From positions 1-42,995 of the forward strand of contig WJMF01000070.1 in the NCBI GenBank assembly GCA_014728085.1: a stretch of DNA of 42,995 nt, written 5' to 3'. The notes under the pieces are model-generated. The model did no database searches. It saw only the letters and a list, made by a program, of their open reading frames with translations, and was not told where the DNA came from. The position numbers and the translations under genes were made by a program. This DNA is from Candidatus Zhuqueibacterota bacterium. GTDB taxonomy: Bacteria; Zhuqueibacterota; Zhuqueibacteria; Residuimicrobiales; Oceaniaggregativiventaceae. Below, in pieces: positions 27,542 to 35,160 of this stretch (positions are counted from its first letter, which is position 1; the number at the start of each line of letters is the position of its first letter).

Positions 27542-28048
27542 ATGAGAGATTCCGAGTCAAAAGATAATCAGCGTTATCTTCCCACTTTTAAAGGGTGTCT
27601 GATCTGTGGTGAAAAAGAGGAAAATCCACATACCTGCAATTTGCGCTTCAAGGTTACCGGAGACGGGGTTGAAACTGTTTTTGAACCAAAAGCCGTACAT
27701 CAGGGATATGAAAAGGTCATTCATGGCGGTATGCTCTGTGCGTTATTGGATGAAACGCTTGGCTGGGCGGTCGCGGTTGAGCGCAAGCGGTATTTTATGA
27801 CCGGAGAGCTGACGGTTCGGTTTATTCATCCGTTACCTGTTGGAACCAGAGTTATTGTGCAAGGCCGGTGCAGTGAGAATAAATCGAGATATTCTGTTGC
27901 AGAGGGGGAAATCCTGGATAGCGAGGGCAGGGTGTATGCCCGCGGCAAAGGAAAATTTTTTCTCATGTCCGAAGACCAGGCCAAAAAAGTGGACCGGGTA
28001 ATGACTTATCACAAGGATGATGTTGAGGTATTAAAGGGCAGTGGGTGA
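27542..28048 (+). CDS. PaaI-like hot-dog fold thioesterase
   Basis: A 168-residue acyl-CoA thioesterase-like protein of the 4HBT/PaaI group. A Cys pair near the start (GCLICG) precedes the hot-dog fold, and the core carries the family stretch HGGMLCALLDETLGWAV (catalytic region on the long helix), then ELTVRFIHPLPVGTRVIVQG and a ARGKGKFFLM last strand. The start is the ATG at 27542, since AGGAG lies 9 nt before it; an in-frame GTG two codons earlier is only 3 nt from that site. The gene ends 38 bp before the convergent methyltransferase. Substrate unknown. Confidence 0.85.
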   Translation: MRDSESKDNQRYLPTFKGCLICGEKEENPHTCNLRFKVTGDGVETVFEPKAVHQGYEKVIHGGMLCALLDETLGWAVAVERKRYFMTGELTVRFIHPLPVGTRVIVQGRCSENKSRYSVAEGEILDSEGRVYARGKGKFFLMSEDQAKKVDRVMTYHKDDVEVLKGSG

Positions 28049-28085
28049 ATACCGGAAGATGTGATACCGGCAAAACGGGAATGCC

Positions 28086-28673
28086 CTATTCTTTGATCGC
28101 TTCCACCCAATATAAATCCGGGTGTTCCGCGGTTTTACAATCAAAGCCAATTTGCTCCAGTAAAATTTTCAGCTTTTTGGCTAAAGGCAGGATGTCCCGG
28201 CAAACCACGGGATTGAGACTGGAATGAAAATCATTCAGTTTTTTGCTGCAGCAGTTGTGCAGAATCAACAGTTTGCCCTGAGGTTTAAGGACGCGGTATA
28301 TTTCATTTAATGCCTGTTGCGGTTCAAGGATGTGGGGAAATGTCGAATAACAGATAACTTTGTGAAACGTGTTATCACGAAACACCAACTCACAGGCGTC
28401 GGCGCAGATATATTGGGCGGTGTTTCCGAGTTCACTTTGCGCCCGGGTGAGCATTTTTTGGGCGAAATCCAGCGCCACCACCGCCCCGGGCTTTTGAATT
28501 TGTCTGATCAACACCTTGCTCAGCCTTCCGGTTCCGGCGCCGATATCGAGCACCCGATCTGTGGGGTGTATGCCAAAATTCTTTATATGCTTCGCGAGGC
28601 AGGGATCGGTCTGGACGCGATCATTCCATTCCACTGCAATTTCATCAAAATAGTTTCGGTGTGCAAGCGACAT
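28086..28673 (-). CDS. Class I SAM-dependent methyltransferase in nickel-regulated operon
   Basis: A 195-residue UbiE-type methyltransferase. Motif I is VLDIGAGTGRLSKVLI near residue 41, then VVALDFAQKML (motif II acid) and FHKVICYSTFPHI. The late section is Cys- and His-containing (ILHNCCSKKLNDFHSSLNP), which may bind a metal. It is the last gene of the nikR-TonB receptor-ECF-S operon; its start joins the S-component stop as TAATG. I infer a role tied to the imported molecule, for example modifying a metal chelator or corrinoid-like compound; no substrate can be assigned from the sequence. Confidence 0.8.
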   Translation of the reverse strand: MSLAHRNYFDEIAVEWNDRVQTDPCLAKHIKNFGIHPTDRVLDIGAGTGRLSKVLIRQIQKPGAVVALDFAQKMLTRAQSELGNTAQYICADACELVFRDNTFHKVICYSTFPHILEPQQALNEIYRVLKPQGKLLILHNCCSKKLNDFHSSLNPVVCRDILPLAKKLKILLEQIGFDCKTAEHPDLYWVEAIKE

Positions 28674-29182
28674 TAAAATAGCCTTCTGTGGGTTGTACGA
28701 TTTACAAAAACCGGGATGATGAAGAGCATCAGGATAATTCCGGGCAGCCCTTTAATAACCATGATACCCGACGTCAGAGCCGGCGGCAATCCGAGCAATT
28801 CTGCCAGGGGTACGGTGGCGACAAACAGAGCGATGCGGGAGAAAAACAGACCCGCGGCTAACGACCAAAACAGGCCCCATCGATGATGATGGTGAAGATA
28901 ACCGGTGATACTTGCAAGCACTATCAGTTCGACCATAATGAGATGCATGATTGGTGGAGACAGAGGTGGCATGCCAGTGAGCAGAGTAGAGAGCAGGGGG
29001 GTGATCAGGGCAACCGCTGCAGCCACGGGCAGGGAAAGATAAAAAGTTGCCAGCGCAACCGGCCAAAACATCGGCAAAAAAATACTGCCGGCGCCTATAG
29101 CGTGAAAAAGGACAGGAAAGAGCACGCCCAAAGCGATGAACATCCCGGCCAGCGTGACTTGTCTCGTGGGAAATCTCATCAT
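28673..29182 (-). CDS. ECF transporter S-component-like membrane protein
   Basis: A 169-residue inner-membrane protein with five to six hydrophobic segments. It resembles substrate-binding (S) components of energy-coupling factor transporters: an N-terminal ALGVLFPVLFHAIG-type helix and the loop GMPPLSPP after the third segment. A His run (LHHHHRW) follows the fourth segment and could bind metal. Energy-coupling T and A subunits are absent here, so it would need a shared ECF module elsewhere. The ATG overlaps the TonB receptor stop as TAATG, and its own stop overlaps the methyltransferase ATG the same way. It may carry a metal, metal chelate or vitamin across the inner membrane; the context favours nickel-related cargo. 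Confidence 0.72.
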   Translation of the reverse strand: MMRFPTRQVTLAGMFIALGVLFPVLFHAIGAGSIFLPMFWPVALATFYLSLPVAAAVALITPLLSTLLTGMPPLSPPIMHLIMVELIVLASITGYLHHHHRWGLFWSLAAGLFFSRIALFVATVPLAELLGLPPALTSGIMVIKGLPGIILMLFIIPVFVNRTTHRRLF

Positions 29183-31023
29183 TATCTATACTTAAAAAGA
29201 AGTTCCATCATGAACGTTCTGCCCGGCATCGGATAGAATGGTTTTATTTCATACTCTACATCAAGCAGGTTTTTTAACGAAACAGCGAGGTCGACGAAAC
29301 GGACAAGCTTGAATGTTGATTTGAGGTCGACCACTGTATAATCATCCAACGGCATTTTGTGATTGTCCATGGCATAAAGATCCATAATATGAATGGCGTT
29401 TGCCTGTAAACTCAAACGCGGCCACTGGTAGGAGAACGTCAGCGTCAGTTTCTTTCCCGGGGTTTCTCTGGTTTCGTTCTGAAGATCCAGTTTGGTCCAG
29501 GTAGACGCCACCTGAAAATGTCTTGTCGGTGCCATCTGCAGAGAGAGTTCGTAACCGCTGTGAACAAAGTCGCCGGAATTGGTAAATTGCATAGCCGGCG
29601 GAACACCGACAATTCGGATCATATTACTGCCTTTTGAGCGAAAAAGAGCAGCGTCGAAAATACCCCAGCTCCCCAGATGCTGTGATATACCGATTTCATA
29701 GTTCCATAAACGTTCAGGTTGAAGGTTTTCGTTTCTGGGGGGGAAAACGTACAGTTCCCGTATTGCCGGACTGCGAAATCCTTTTGCTGCGGAAAACCGT
29801 ACTGAAAAATTCTTGTTGAGATGGGTAACCAGGCCGATTTTGGGAATCCACTCATTGCCGTAGAGCTGATGATTTTCAGTGCGCAGGCCGGCAGAGAGGA
29901 TAAAACGGTTGTACAAAAGCTGCTGCATGTGAATATAGGGGGCAAATTCGGTGATGCTTTGTGCCCCGTATTGGATCCATGGATATTGGATAACGCTGTC
30001 CCTGGCATCTCCTCCATATTGTTTATAATCAAACCCGACCGTTGCGGAATGACCGCGCCAGAATGAGGTATTGTGGTAGAGCATGACGCCGATGGTGTGA
30101 TCGTTTGAGCGCCAGCCGTCAAAAATTTTATGGCGTCCCCAATTTCCATGAACCCTCAGGTAGGATTCGCCATATTTGTGCGCATGTGAAAGCGTCAGAT
30201 CGGCACCGGAACGCCTGAGGTCGTACCACTGGTCTGTTGGAGTGGTTGTCAGTGTGTCCGGCCCCGGATCTTTCAGATAAATATTGGAAAGATTTGCATT
30301 GAGGCTGATTTTGGTATTGTGATTGAGTTCATATCCAAGATGGGCGGTGTACGTATCGCCTTCGTAATCGGCATTCGGCCGGTGGCCATCCGTCTGCCGG
30401 TTTGCCGCTGTCAGATTATAATTAAAATTATCGATTTTGCCACCGTGTGAGCCGAGGAGTTTTTTGGTTTGATAGTTGCCCATACCGCCGATAACACGGG
30501 TGGTAAATCCGTTTTGTTGCCGTTTTTGCGAAACGATATTAATGACGCCGCCCATGGCATTGGTGCCGTAGAGGAATGAAGCGGGTCCCCGAACCACTTC
30601 TATGCGTTCAACACCGTCAAGCGTATAGGCATCCGGAATGGGATGCCCCATCATTCCCATAATATCCGGCCGGCCATCCCGCAGTACCAGAACCCCGGTC
30701 ACCGGAGAGCCGCCGATTCCGCGTATGCTGATTTCTCCGGCAGCGGCGGATGCCACACCATATCCCATGATCGATTTTTGGGTGATATAGACGCCGGGTA
30801 CATAACTGGTAACCAGATCCATTGCCGAGTGGGTTGCGGCTCGCCGGATGGTTTGCTGATCGATAACCGTTACGCTGGAAGCGAGCTCTTTTTGCGCCCC
30901 GGCAATTTTGGTGGCGGTAACCACTACCGGATCAAATCGATATTTGACCGAGTCGCTTTCTGATTCCGCAAAAACTGTTGCAACCGGGAGGAAAGCGATG
31001 CTTAAGAATATAAAAAATCTCAT
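29182..31023 (-). CDS. TonB-dependent outer-membrane receptor, probably nickel-regulated
   Basis: A 613-residue receptor. Signal peptide residues 1-19 (MRFFIFLSIAFLPVATVFA). The TonB-box-like FDPVVVTATK lies near residue 30, then the plug with VEVVRGPASFLYGTNAMGGVI-type features (RIEVVRGP and LYGTNAMGG), and a 22-strand-type barrel ending in an aromatic strand (FMMELLFKYR). The plug holds a Met/His-rich loop (DIMGMMGHPIPDAY) that could contact metal. A GAGGA site lies 6 nt before the ATG. The nikR stop lies 21 bp upstream, so both belong to one transcript. It probably imports a nickel chelate or other scarce cofactor across the outer membrane; the substrate is inferred from regulation only. 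Confidence 0.9.
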   Translation of the reverse strand: MRFFIFLSIAFLPVATVFAESESDSVKYRFDPVVVTATKIAGAQKELASSVTVIDQQTIRRAATHSAMDLVTSYVPGVYITQKSIMGYGVASAAAGEISIRGIGGSPVTGVLVLRDGRPDIMGMMGHPIPDAYTLDGVERIEVVRGPASFLYGTNAMGGVINIVSQKRQQNGFTTRVIGGMGNYQTKKLLGSHGGKIDNFNYNLTAANRQTDGHRPNADYEGDTYTAHLGYELNHNTKISLNANLSNIYLKDPGPDTLTTTPTDQWYDLRRSGADLTLSHAHKYGESYLRVHGNWGRHKIFDGWRSNDHTIGVMLYHNTSFWRGHSATVGFDYKQYGGDARDSVIQYPWIQYGAQSITEFAPYIHMQQLLYNRFILSAGLRTENHQLYGNEWIPKIGLVTHLNKNFSVRFSAAKGFRSPAIRELYVFPPRNENLQPERLWNYEIGISQHLGSWGIFDAALFRSKGSNMIRIVGVPPAMQFTNSGDFVHSGYELSLQMAPTRHFQVASTWTKLDLQNETRETPGKKLTLTFSYQWPRLSLQANAIHIMDLYAMDNHKMPLDDYTVVDLKSTFKLVRFVDLAVSLKNLLDVEYEIKPFYPMPGRTFMMELLFKYR

Positions 31024-31044
31024 AATATGTCCTCAAAAATACAT

Positions 31045-31464
31045 TTAGTGCAGGTCTTTGCCTGTCGATGTTGTCACCAATTTCCCGTGTTTGACACCTT
31101 TCATACCGATGAGATGATCGGCAATTTTTCGTACCTCGTTTGCTTTTCCGCGCACTGCCAGCACTTCGAGACAATTGTCGTGATCGAGATGAACATGCAT
31201 GGTGGAAATGATCTGATGGTGATGCTGGTGCTGGCCATGTGTCAGCTTTGCCGACAGATCGCGGATATGATGGTCATAGATCAGCGTGATGGTACCGATC
31301 ATCTCCCGCTCTTCGTCCTGCCATTCTTTGTGTATCAGGACATCGCGGATCAGGTCTCTGATCGCTTCCGAGCGGTTGGCATACTCTTTTTTTTTGATCA
31401 GGGCGTCGAACTCTTTTAACAGCTGTGCGTCCAGGGATATTCCAAAACGAACCAGTTTACTCAT
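31045..31464 (-). CDS. nikR: Nickel-responsive transcriptional regulator NikR
   Basis: A 139-residue ribbon-helix-helix repressor that binds nickel and closes its operator. The N-terminal RHH domain is [18 protein letters not shown], and the C-terminal ACT-like domain keeps the full square-planar nickel site: H79, H90, H92 and C98 (spacing H-x10-H-x-H-x5-C). The run HGQHQHHHQ supplies extra histidines. The start is the ATG at 31464, with GGAT 6 nt upstream; the frame stays open beyond it, but that part lies over the operator and promoter. It is the first gene of the operon and is expected to repress itself and the genes after it when nickel is plentiful. Confidence 0.95.
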   Translation of the reverse strand: MSKLVRFGISLDAQLLKEFDALIKKKEYANRSEAIRDLIRDVLIHKEWQDEEREMIGTITLIYDHHIRDLSAKLTHGQHQHHHQIISTMHVHLDHDNCLEVLAVRGKANEVRKIADHLIGMKGVKHGKLVTTSTGKDLH

Positions 31465-31473
31465 GAGATCATC

Positions 31474-31502
31474 CGTGTTACTATTTTTTGAAAAGTAACA
31501 CG
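31474..31502. promoter_or_regulatory. NikR operator: perfect inverted repeat CGTGTTAC-N13-GTAACACG
   Basis: Arms CGTGTTAC (31474-31481) and GTAACACG (31495-31502) are perfectly complementary with a 13-nt centre. This matches the GTGTTAC-N13/14-GTAACAC consensus known to me for NikR sites in deltaproteobacteria. It lies 10 bp before the nikR start and overlaps the -10 element, as expected for a repressor site. Confidence 0.9.
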
Positions 31503-31520
31503 AACAGAGGAAAGATGCAA
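31492..31520 (-). promoter_or_regulatory. Promoter of the nikR operon
   Basis: On the minus strand, TTGCAT (31520-31515) and TACTTT (31497-31492) are separated by exactly 17 nt. The -10 falls inside the NikR operator arm, so bound NikR would block polymerase. Confidence 0.65.
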
Positions 31521-31650
31521 GTTTTTTTTTGATTTTTTCACCCATGGTGGCATGGCTTTCCCTCCGTGCAAATTGGGTGCATGGATGGTATGAATATAAT
31601 GATTTGAAGGAGAATAGATATTTCATTGAATGAATAAGACAAGCAGAAGA

Positions 31651-31729
31651 TCGGTCGAAGCGCTTTTGTGACAGGGAATGCCGCAGGATGCCGGCATTCC
31701 CTGTCTGATTTGTTTTATCCCTCGACCGA
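31651..31729. terminator. Large nested inverted repeat between hcp remnant and nikR
   Basis: Inner arms GACAGGGAATGCCG (31670-31683) and CGGCATTCCCTGTC (31692-31705) pair perfectly over 14 bp with an 8-nt loop. Outer arms TCGGTCGA (31651-31658) and TCGACCGA (31722-31729) add 8 more base pairs. It lies just beyond the stop of the hcp remnant (31741) and probably ends transcription of the TetR-cupin unit before the nikR promoter; no clean T-run follows on the minus strand. Confidence 0.6.
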
Positions 31730-31740
31730 ATCTGGAGATT

Positions 31741-32169
31741 TTATCCGGTCGTCATCATTTCTTGAATGTCTTCTTTAACGGTGCCAATCGGCTTGATATC
31801 GAAATTTTTGACCAGAACCCGAATGACTCGCGGCGAAAGAAAAGCGGGCAGGGTTGGTCCGAGGCGGATGCCTTTAAAGCCGAGCGACAGCAGGGCGAGT
31901 AGAACCGCTACCGCTTTTTGTTCATACCAGGCGATGTCAAAGGAAATCGGAAGGTCATTGATATCTTTCATTTTAAAGATTTCTTTGAGCTTTAGGGCGA
32001 TAACCGCGAGCGAATACGAGTCGTTACATTGACCGGCATCGAGGATGCGCGGTATACCGTCAATATCGCCCAGATCGAGTTTATTGTAACGAAATTTTGC
32101 ACAACCGGCAGTAAGGATAACCGCATCCCGGGGAAGAGCTTGAGCCACCTCTGTAAAATAGTTGCGGCT
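31741..32169 (-). pseudogene. hcp: C-terminal remnant of hybrid cluster protein (hydroxylamine reductase, Hcp)
   Basis: The frame matches only the last quarter of Hcp: [78 protein letters not shown] and [11 protein letters not shown]. The retained residues include three hybrid-cluster ligands (Cys in LTAGC, Cys in DAGQC, Glu in WYEQK). About 400 upstream residues, including the N-terminal Fe-S cysteines and other ligands, are missing. Homology begins within a few bases of the cupin stop codon (32171-32173), and an in-frame TGA at 32184-32182 closes the frame further up. A GTG at 32148 could start a short product but has no clear ribosome-binding site. A deletion is the simplest reading; an assembly error is possible. 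Confidence 0.85.
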
Positions 32170-32170
32170 T

Positions 32171-32494
32171 TTATGATTTAATCATTGTTAACATCATTTT
32201 GAACCGGCTTGTCGCCTTGACCGCGTGCGGCACATTTGCCGGCATCAGGATCATTTCTCCCGGTTTGAGATCGAATGCGTTGTCGGCGATGGTGATGTGG
32301 GCATTACCATCGATGATTTGCACCAAAGCTTCGTATGGAGCCGTGTGTTCGGAAAGTCCCTGATTTTGGTCAAAGGCGAACAGAGTTATAGAGCCGTTTT
32401 TCTTGTCGATCAGCGTTTGGCTCACCACCGCGCCGTCCTGATAATCAATAATATCTTTGGTTGATTGTATTTGTGCGGATTCGAGTATAGACAT
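32171..32494 (-). CDS. Small cupin-domain protein
   Basis: A 107-residue single cupin beta-barrel. The two cupin motifs are visible: [20 protein letters not shown] (His and Glu of motif 1, though the usual second His is not conserved) and [17 protein letters not shown] (motif 2 His). Such proteins bind a metal or small ligand; close relatives occur beside hcp genes in anaerobes. The ATG at 32494 has a perfect AAGGAGG site at 4-5 nt, and the in-frame upstream codons are not conserved. It follows the TetR gene, with a TetR-type operator in between, and ends exactly where the hcp remnant begins. It probably belongs to an NO or hydroxylamine stress response; that is inference from context. Confidence 0.85.
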   Translation of the reverse strand: MSILESAQIQSTKDIIDYQDGAVVSQTLIDKKNGSITLFAFDQNQGLSEHTAPYEALVQIIDGNAHITIADNAFDLKPGEMILMPANVPHAVKATSRFKMMLTMIKS

Positions 32495-32584
32495 ATTACC
32501 TCCTTGAAAATTTGTGTTATAATATTGCACCGTTTAAATCGATAACATCTATTTTTATGATTTTGCGTTTCATGTTCTCTTATA

Positions 32585-32602
32585 TTAGTGAATATTAACT
32601 AA
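32585..32602. promoter_or_regulatory. Second TetR-type operator, in front of the cupin gene
   Basis: The sequence TTAGTGAATATTAACTAA has the same length and layout as the operator at 33219 (TTAGTTAGTGATAACTAA): TTAGT, a variable centre, then TAACTAA followed by C. It lies between the TetR stop (32621) and the cupin start (32494), where a repressor of the cupin would bind. Confidence 0.7.
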
Positions 32603-32620
32603 CTTGTTATGGCAAAAAAA

Positions 32621-33208
32621 TCAATCAGGTTTGATCATGATTTCGACCGCCTGCCATAGAGTTGAGCCTTCGTGTTTGAGGTCAAAAGCAAAGCCGCTGA
32701 AACTCCATCGGTTAACCAGCAAGCGCATCGAGCCGACGATGAAATGAAAAAGATGATCGGCATCGATATCGCTGCGAATTTCTTTTTCTTTTTGTCCTTT
32801 TTGGATGGCGTTAAAGAGCAGGTCGCGGTGTTGATGCATGATCCCGAGGATCTTTTTCGCCAGTTGTTCGTCGTTCATAAACATCTCTTCGGCAAAAAGG
32901 ACTTTGGCCAGGTCCGGATTATCGCTAAAGAGGGCATAGCGGTCGAACATAAACCTTCTAATCTGTTCCAGGCCGTTACCATTTTGCCGTTGTAGTTGAT
33001 CCCGAATACGCAGAGAGACTGTTTCAAAATGACCGAGTACCGCCATGAGGATGTCGTGTTTACTGTCAAAATGGCGATAGATTGCCGGTTCGGAAATACC
33101 GATTTCTTCAGCGATGTGCTTGATGGTCAGATAGGGCATACCCTTTCCGGCAATCAGCCTTATGGCGACGTTTACAATTTCTTTTTGTCTTGGTGTTGGT
33201 TCTTTCAT
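32621..33208 (-). CDS. TetR/AcrR family transcriptional regulator
   Basis: A 195-residue repressor. The N-terminal helix-turn-helix reads LTIKHIAEEIGISEPAIYRHFDSKHDILMAV, the classic TetR pattern; the rest is the helical ligand-binding/dimer domain ending in HFIVGSMRLLVNRW. The ligand is unknown. A near-perfect promoter and a palindromic operator lie directly upstream, and a matching operator precedes the cupin gene, so it likely represses itself and the cupin-hcp unit. No strong Shine-Dalgarno precedes the ATG at 33208, since the operator occupies that space. Confidence 0.93.
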   Translation of the reverse strand: MKEPTPRQKEIVNVAIRLIAGKGMPYLTIKHIAEEIGISEPAIYRHFDSKHDILMAVLGHFETVSLRIRDQLQRQNGNGLEQIRRFMFDRYALFSDNPDLAKVLFAEEMFMNDEQLAKKILGIMHQHRDLLFNAIQKGQKEKEIRSDIDADHLFHFIVGSMRLLVNRWSFSGFAFDLKHEGSTLWQAVEIMIKPD

Positions 33209-33218
33209 GGTCGATATA

Positions 33219-33236
33219 TTAGTTAGTGATAACTAA
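33219..33236. promoter_or_regulatory. TetR autoregulatory operator (TTAGTTA-GTGA-TAACTAA)
   Basis: Perfect 7-bp arms TTAGTTA and TAACTAA around GTGA, 11 bp before the TetR start codon and just downstream of its -10 box. The same pattern recurs at 32585 before the cupin. Confidence 0.8.
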
Positions 33237-33238
33237 CC

Positions 33239-33267
33239 AATATAGTTTATTTTTGTTACTTTGTCAA
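33239..33267 (-). promoter_or_regulatory. Promoter of the TetR gene
   Basis: On the minus strand, a consensus TTGACA (33267-33262) and TATATT (33244-33239) are separated by 17 nt. The start of transcription would fall in the operator at 33219-33236. Confidence 0.8.
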
Positions 33268-33290
33268 GGTCTATTTTTAATCAAGTCGAA

Positions 33291-33318
33291 CCACAGAGGG
33301 CGCCGAGAAACGCAGAGG
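33291..33318. repeat. Degenerate dispersed repeat (ccacagaggg / cgcagagga type)
   Basis: CCACAGAGGGCGCCGAGAAA followed by CGCAGAGG, between the TetR and rsgA genes. It is the copy in this window closest to the common CCACAGAGGC-ACAGAGA-CGCAGAGG form, and related to the copies at 2893, 3082-3165 and 10943. Confidence 0.5.
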
Positions 33319-33398
33319 AATAAACATAAACATGTGGCTATGATGAATATTGTTTTGCTGAGCATTCTATTTGTCCTCTAATGATATCTGCGACGAGA

Positions 33399-34478
33399 TC
33401 ATTTTTTGATTTTGTGTTTCATTATACGTTTATAGAGTTTGCCGAACTCTTTGTCGCGTTGACGTTTTTCCAGGTAGGTTCGTTCGTGGTGGGCGGCTTC
33501 CTTTTGCATTTTAATATAATTTTGATAATACTGTTCAGAAATTTCACCCTTTTCCAGCGCCTGAAGGACAGCACAGCCGGTTTCGTGCTGATGGCTGCAG
33601 TCGTTAAAGCGGCATTGTTCAGCCAGAAGCGCAATGTCTTCAAAGGTATGGGTGATGCCTTCATTCATCTCCAGTGCACCGAGTTCTCTCATACCGGGCG
33701 TATCGATGAGCATGGCGCCGTTGTCCAGATGTATCAGTTGTCTGCGACTGGTGGTATGCCGGCCGCGGCCATCTTTTTCCCTGACCTCCCCGGTTTCATA
33801 TTGTTGCGTTCCCAATAGATTGTTCAACAGCGTGGTTTTCCCGACCCCGGAAGAACCGAGCAGGCAATAGGTTTTTCCGGGATCGAATTGTTTTTTCAGA
33901 TTTTGCACATCATCATCGATGCTATTGCTGAACGGCAGCACCTGCAGATCAGGATAGAGCTTGCCTACGGTATCGGTTTTAGTCGCGATTTGTGCTTGTG
34001 TGAGCAAATCTCTTTTACTCAACAAGACCAGAGGCGTAATCCCTCCTTCATAAACCATGGCCAGATACCGCTGCAGGCGATTGATATTAAAATTGCGATC
34101 GAGAGATTGCACGATACAGGCAACATCGATATTGGCAGCGATGAGCTGGTGCTCAACGGCTTTGCCGGCGCTTTTTCGCTTCAGCAGGGATTTTCGGGAA
34201 AGAACCTGGTGAATAACCGCGACGGAATCATCATCGAAAACCTGTGCAATCACCCAGTCCCCGGTGGTGGGAAGGTCGAGTGCAGACTCGGCAGCAAAAC
34301 GCATCTTCCCGGTCAGCGTCGCCGTTACCGTGCTTTTGCTGTTTTGAATGATATATCTTTCTTTATCCACTGTGCATACACGTGCAACCTGATCCTGCTG
34401 CAGATAATGAGGCTCGATAAGGGTTTGCAAAGCGGGATCAAAGCCAAGGCGTGAGAGTGCTTTGATGATTTCTTTCAT
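33399..34478 (-). CDS. rsgA: Ribosome small subunit-dependent GTPase A (RsgA)
   Basis: RsgA is a circularly permuted GTPase that checks maturation of the 30S decoding centre. The 359-residue length is usual. After an N-terminal OB domain (to about residue 110), the G motifs appear in permuted order: LLSKRDL (G4), then G1 GSSGVGKTTLLNNL, the switch region GRGRHTTSRR, and G3 DTPGMREL. The C-terminal zinc finger is C-x4-C-x-H-x5-C (CRFNDCSHQHETGC). The start is the ATG at 34478 with GGAAAA upstream; the frame is open further up but those residues are not family-like. It is transcribed alone. Confidence 0.96.
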   Translation of the reverse strand: MKEIIKALSRLGFDPALQTLIEPHYLQQDQVARVCTVDKERYIIQNSKSTVTATLTGKMRFAAESALDLPTTGDWVIAQVFDDDSVAVIHQVLSRKSLLKRKSAGKAVEHQLIAANIDVACIVQSLDRNFNINRLQRYLAMVYEGGITPLVLLSKRDLLTQAQIATKTDTVGKLYPDLQVLPFSNSIDDDVQNLKKQFDPGKTYCLLGSSGVGKTTLLNNLLGTQQYETGEVREKDGRGRHTTSRRQLIHLDNGAMLIDTPGMRELGALEMNEGITHTFEDIALLAEQCRFNDCSHQHETGCAVLQALEKGEISEQYYQNYIKMQKEAAHHERTYLEKRQRDKEFGKLYKRIMKHKIKK

Positions 34479-35160
34479 TTTGTTTTCCGATTTTAGCAAA
34501 TTCTTATTCATTGCTCCGGCTGCAGGGTTGGCGTCTATGGGATATTTGTATATTAACGTTATCGCGCAACCCGGATTGTTTTTCTGTTCTTCTATCTCTT
34601 GGTTGGTGGTGATTTTTCGAGTTGTAATCCGTTGATCGGTTGACAATAGTCGTATGACCAAAATATACTAAAAATTATCAAAACATAATACCAAAAGCAG
34701 TATTGCTGAAAACATTGAAATGAAATCAGCAGCAATACCGACAAGTTCATTCAACGATCAACAGGGTCATGAGAACGGAGGCAATGCTGTATACAGAGGG
34801 ACTGAGAAAGAGTGAATATTTTTGAATGAGAATAATTCAGCCGTTCTGACGGAAGGTGGGAAAAGGGGCCTGGTCCTGATATTTTTATGTCTTGCTGTTT
34901 TGTTACAAAGTAATACCAGTAATGTCTTTAGATCATCGAAATTGAAAAAGGTATATTTATTCACCGGGGTATACAAGTAGGTTTAATATTTATAGTATTC
35001 TAACACCAAAAAAATCAAAAAATACTTGATTTTTTCCGAGAATATTGCTATCTAGTAATTCAGGTGGTTTAAACGTCAAAGGCATTTCCATAAAATGCAT
35101 AATCTTCCTTTCTATCTTTTCACAATTCACAACTTTCATTAATCAAAAGGAGAACAGCCT
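34479..35160. other. 680-bp gene-free region
   Basis: Between rsgA (-) and the FG-GAP gene (+). The only clear structure is an inverted repeat GTATTGCTG (34700-34708) / CAGCAATAC (34730-34738) with a 21-nt loop. The part after 34980 is very A/T-rich and probably holds the promoter and leader of the gene at 35161. Short open frames here match nothing I recognise. Confidence 0.6.

Noticed and set aside
34767-34976. 69-residue minus-strand open frame starting MYTPVNKYTFF
   Set aside because: No ribosome-binding site, no domain, unusual composition, and it sits in a long A/T-rich intergenic region.
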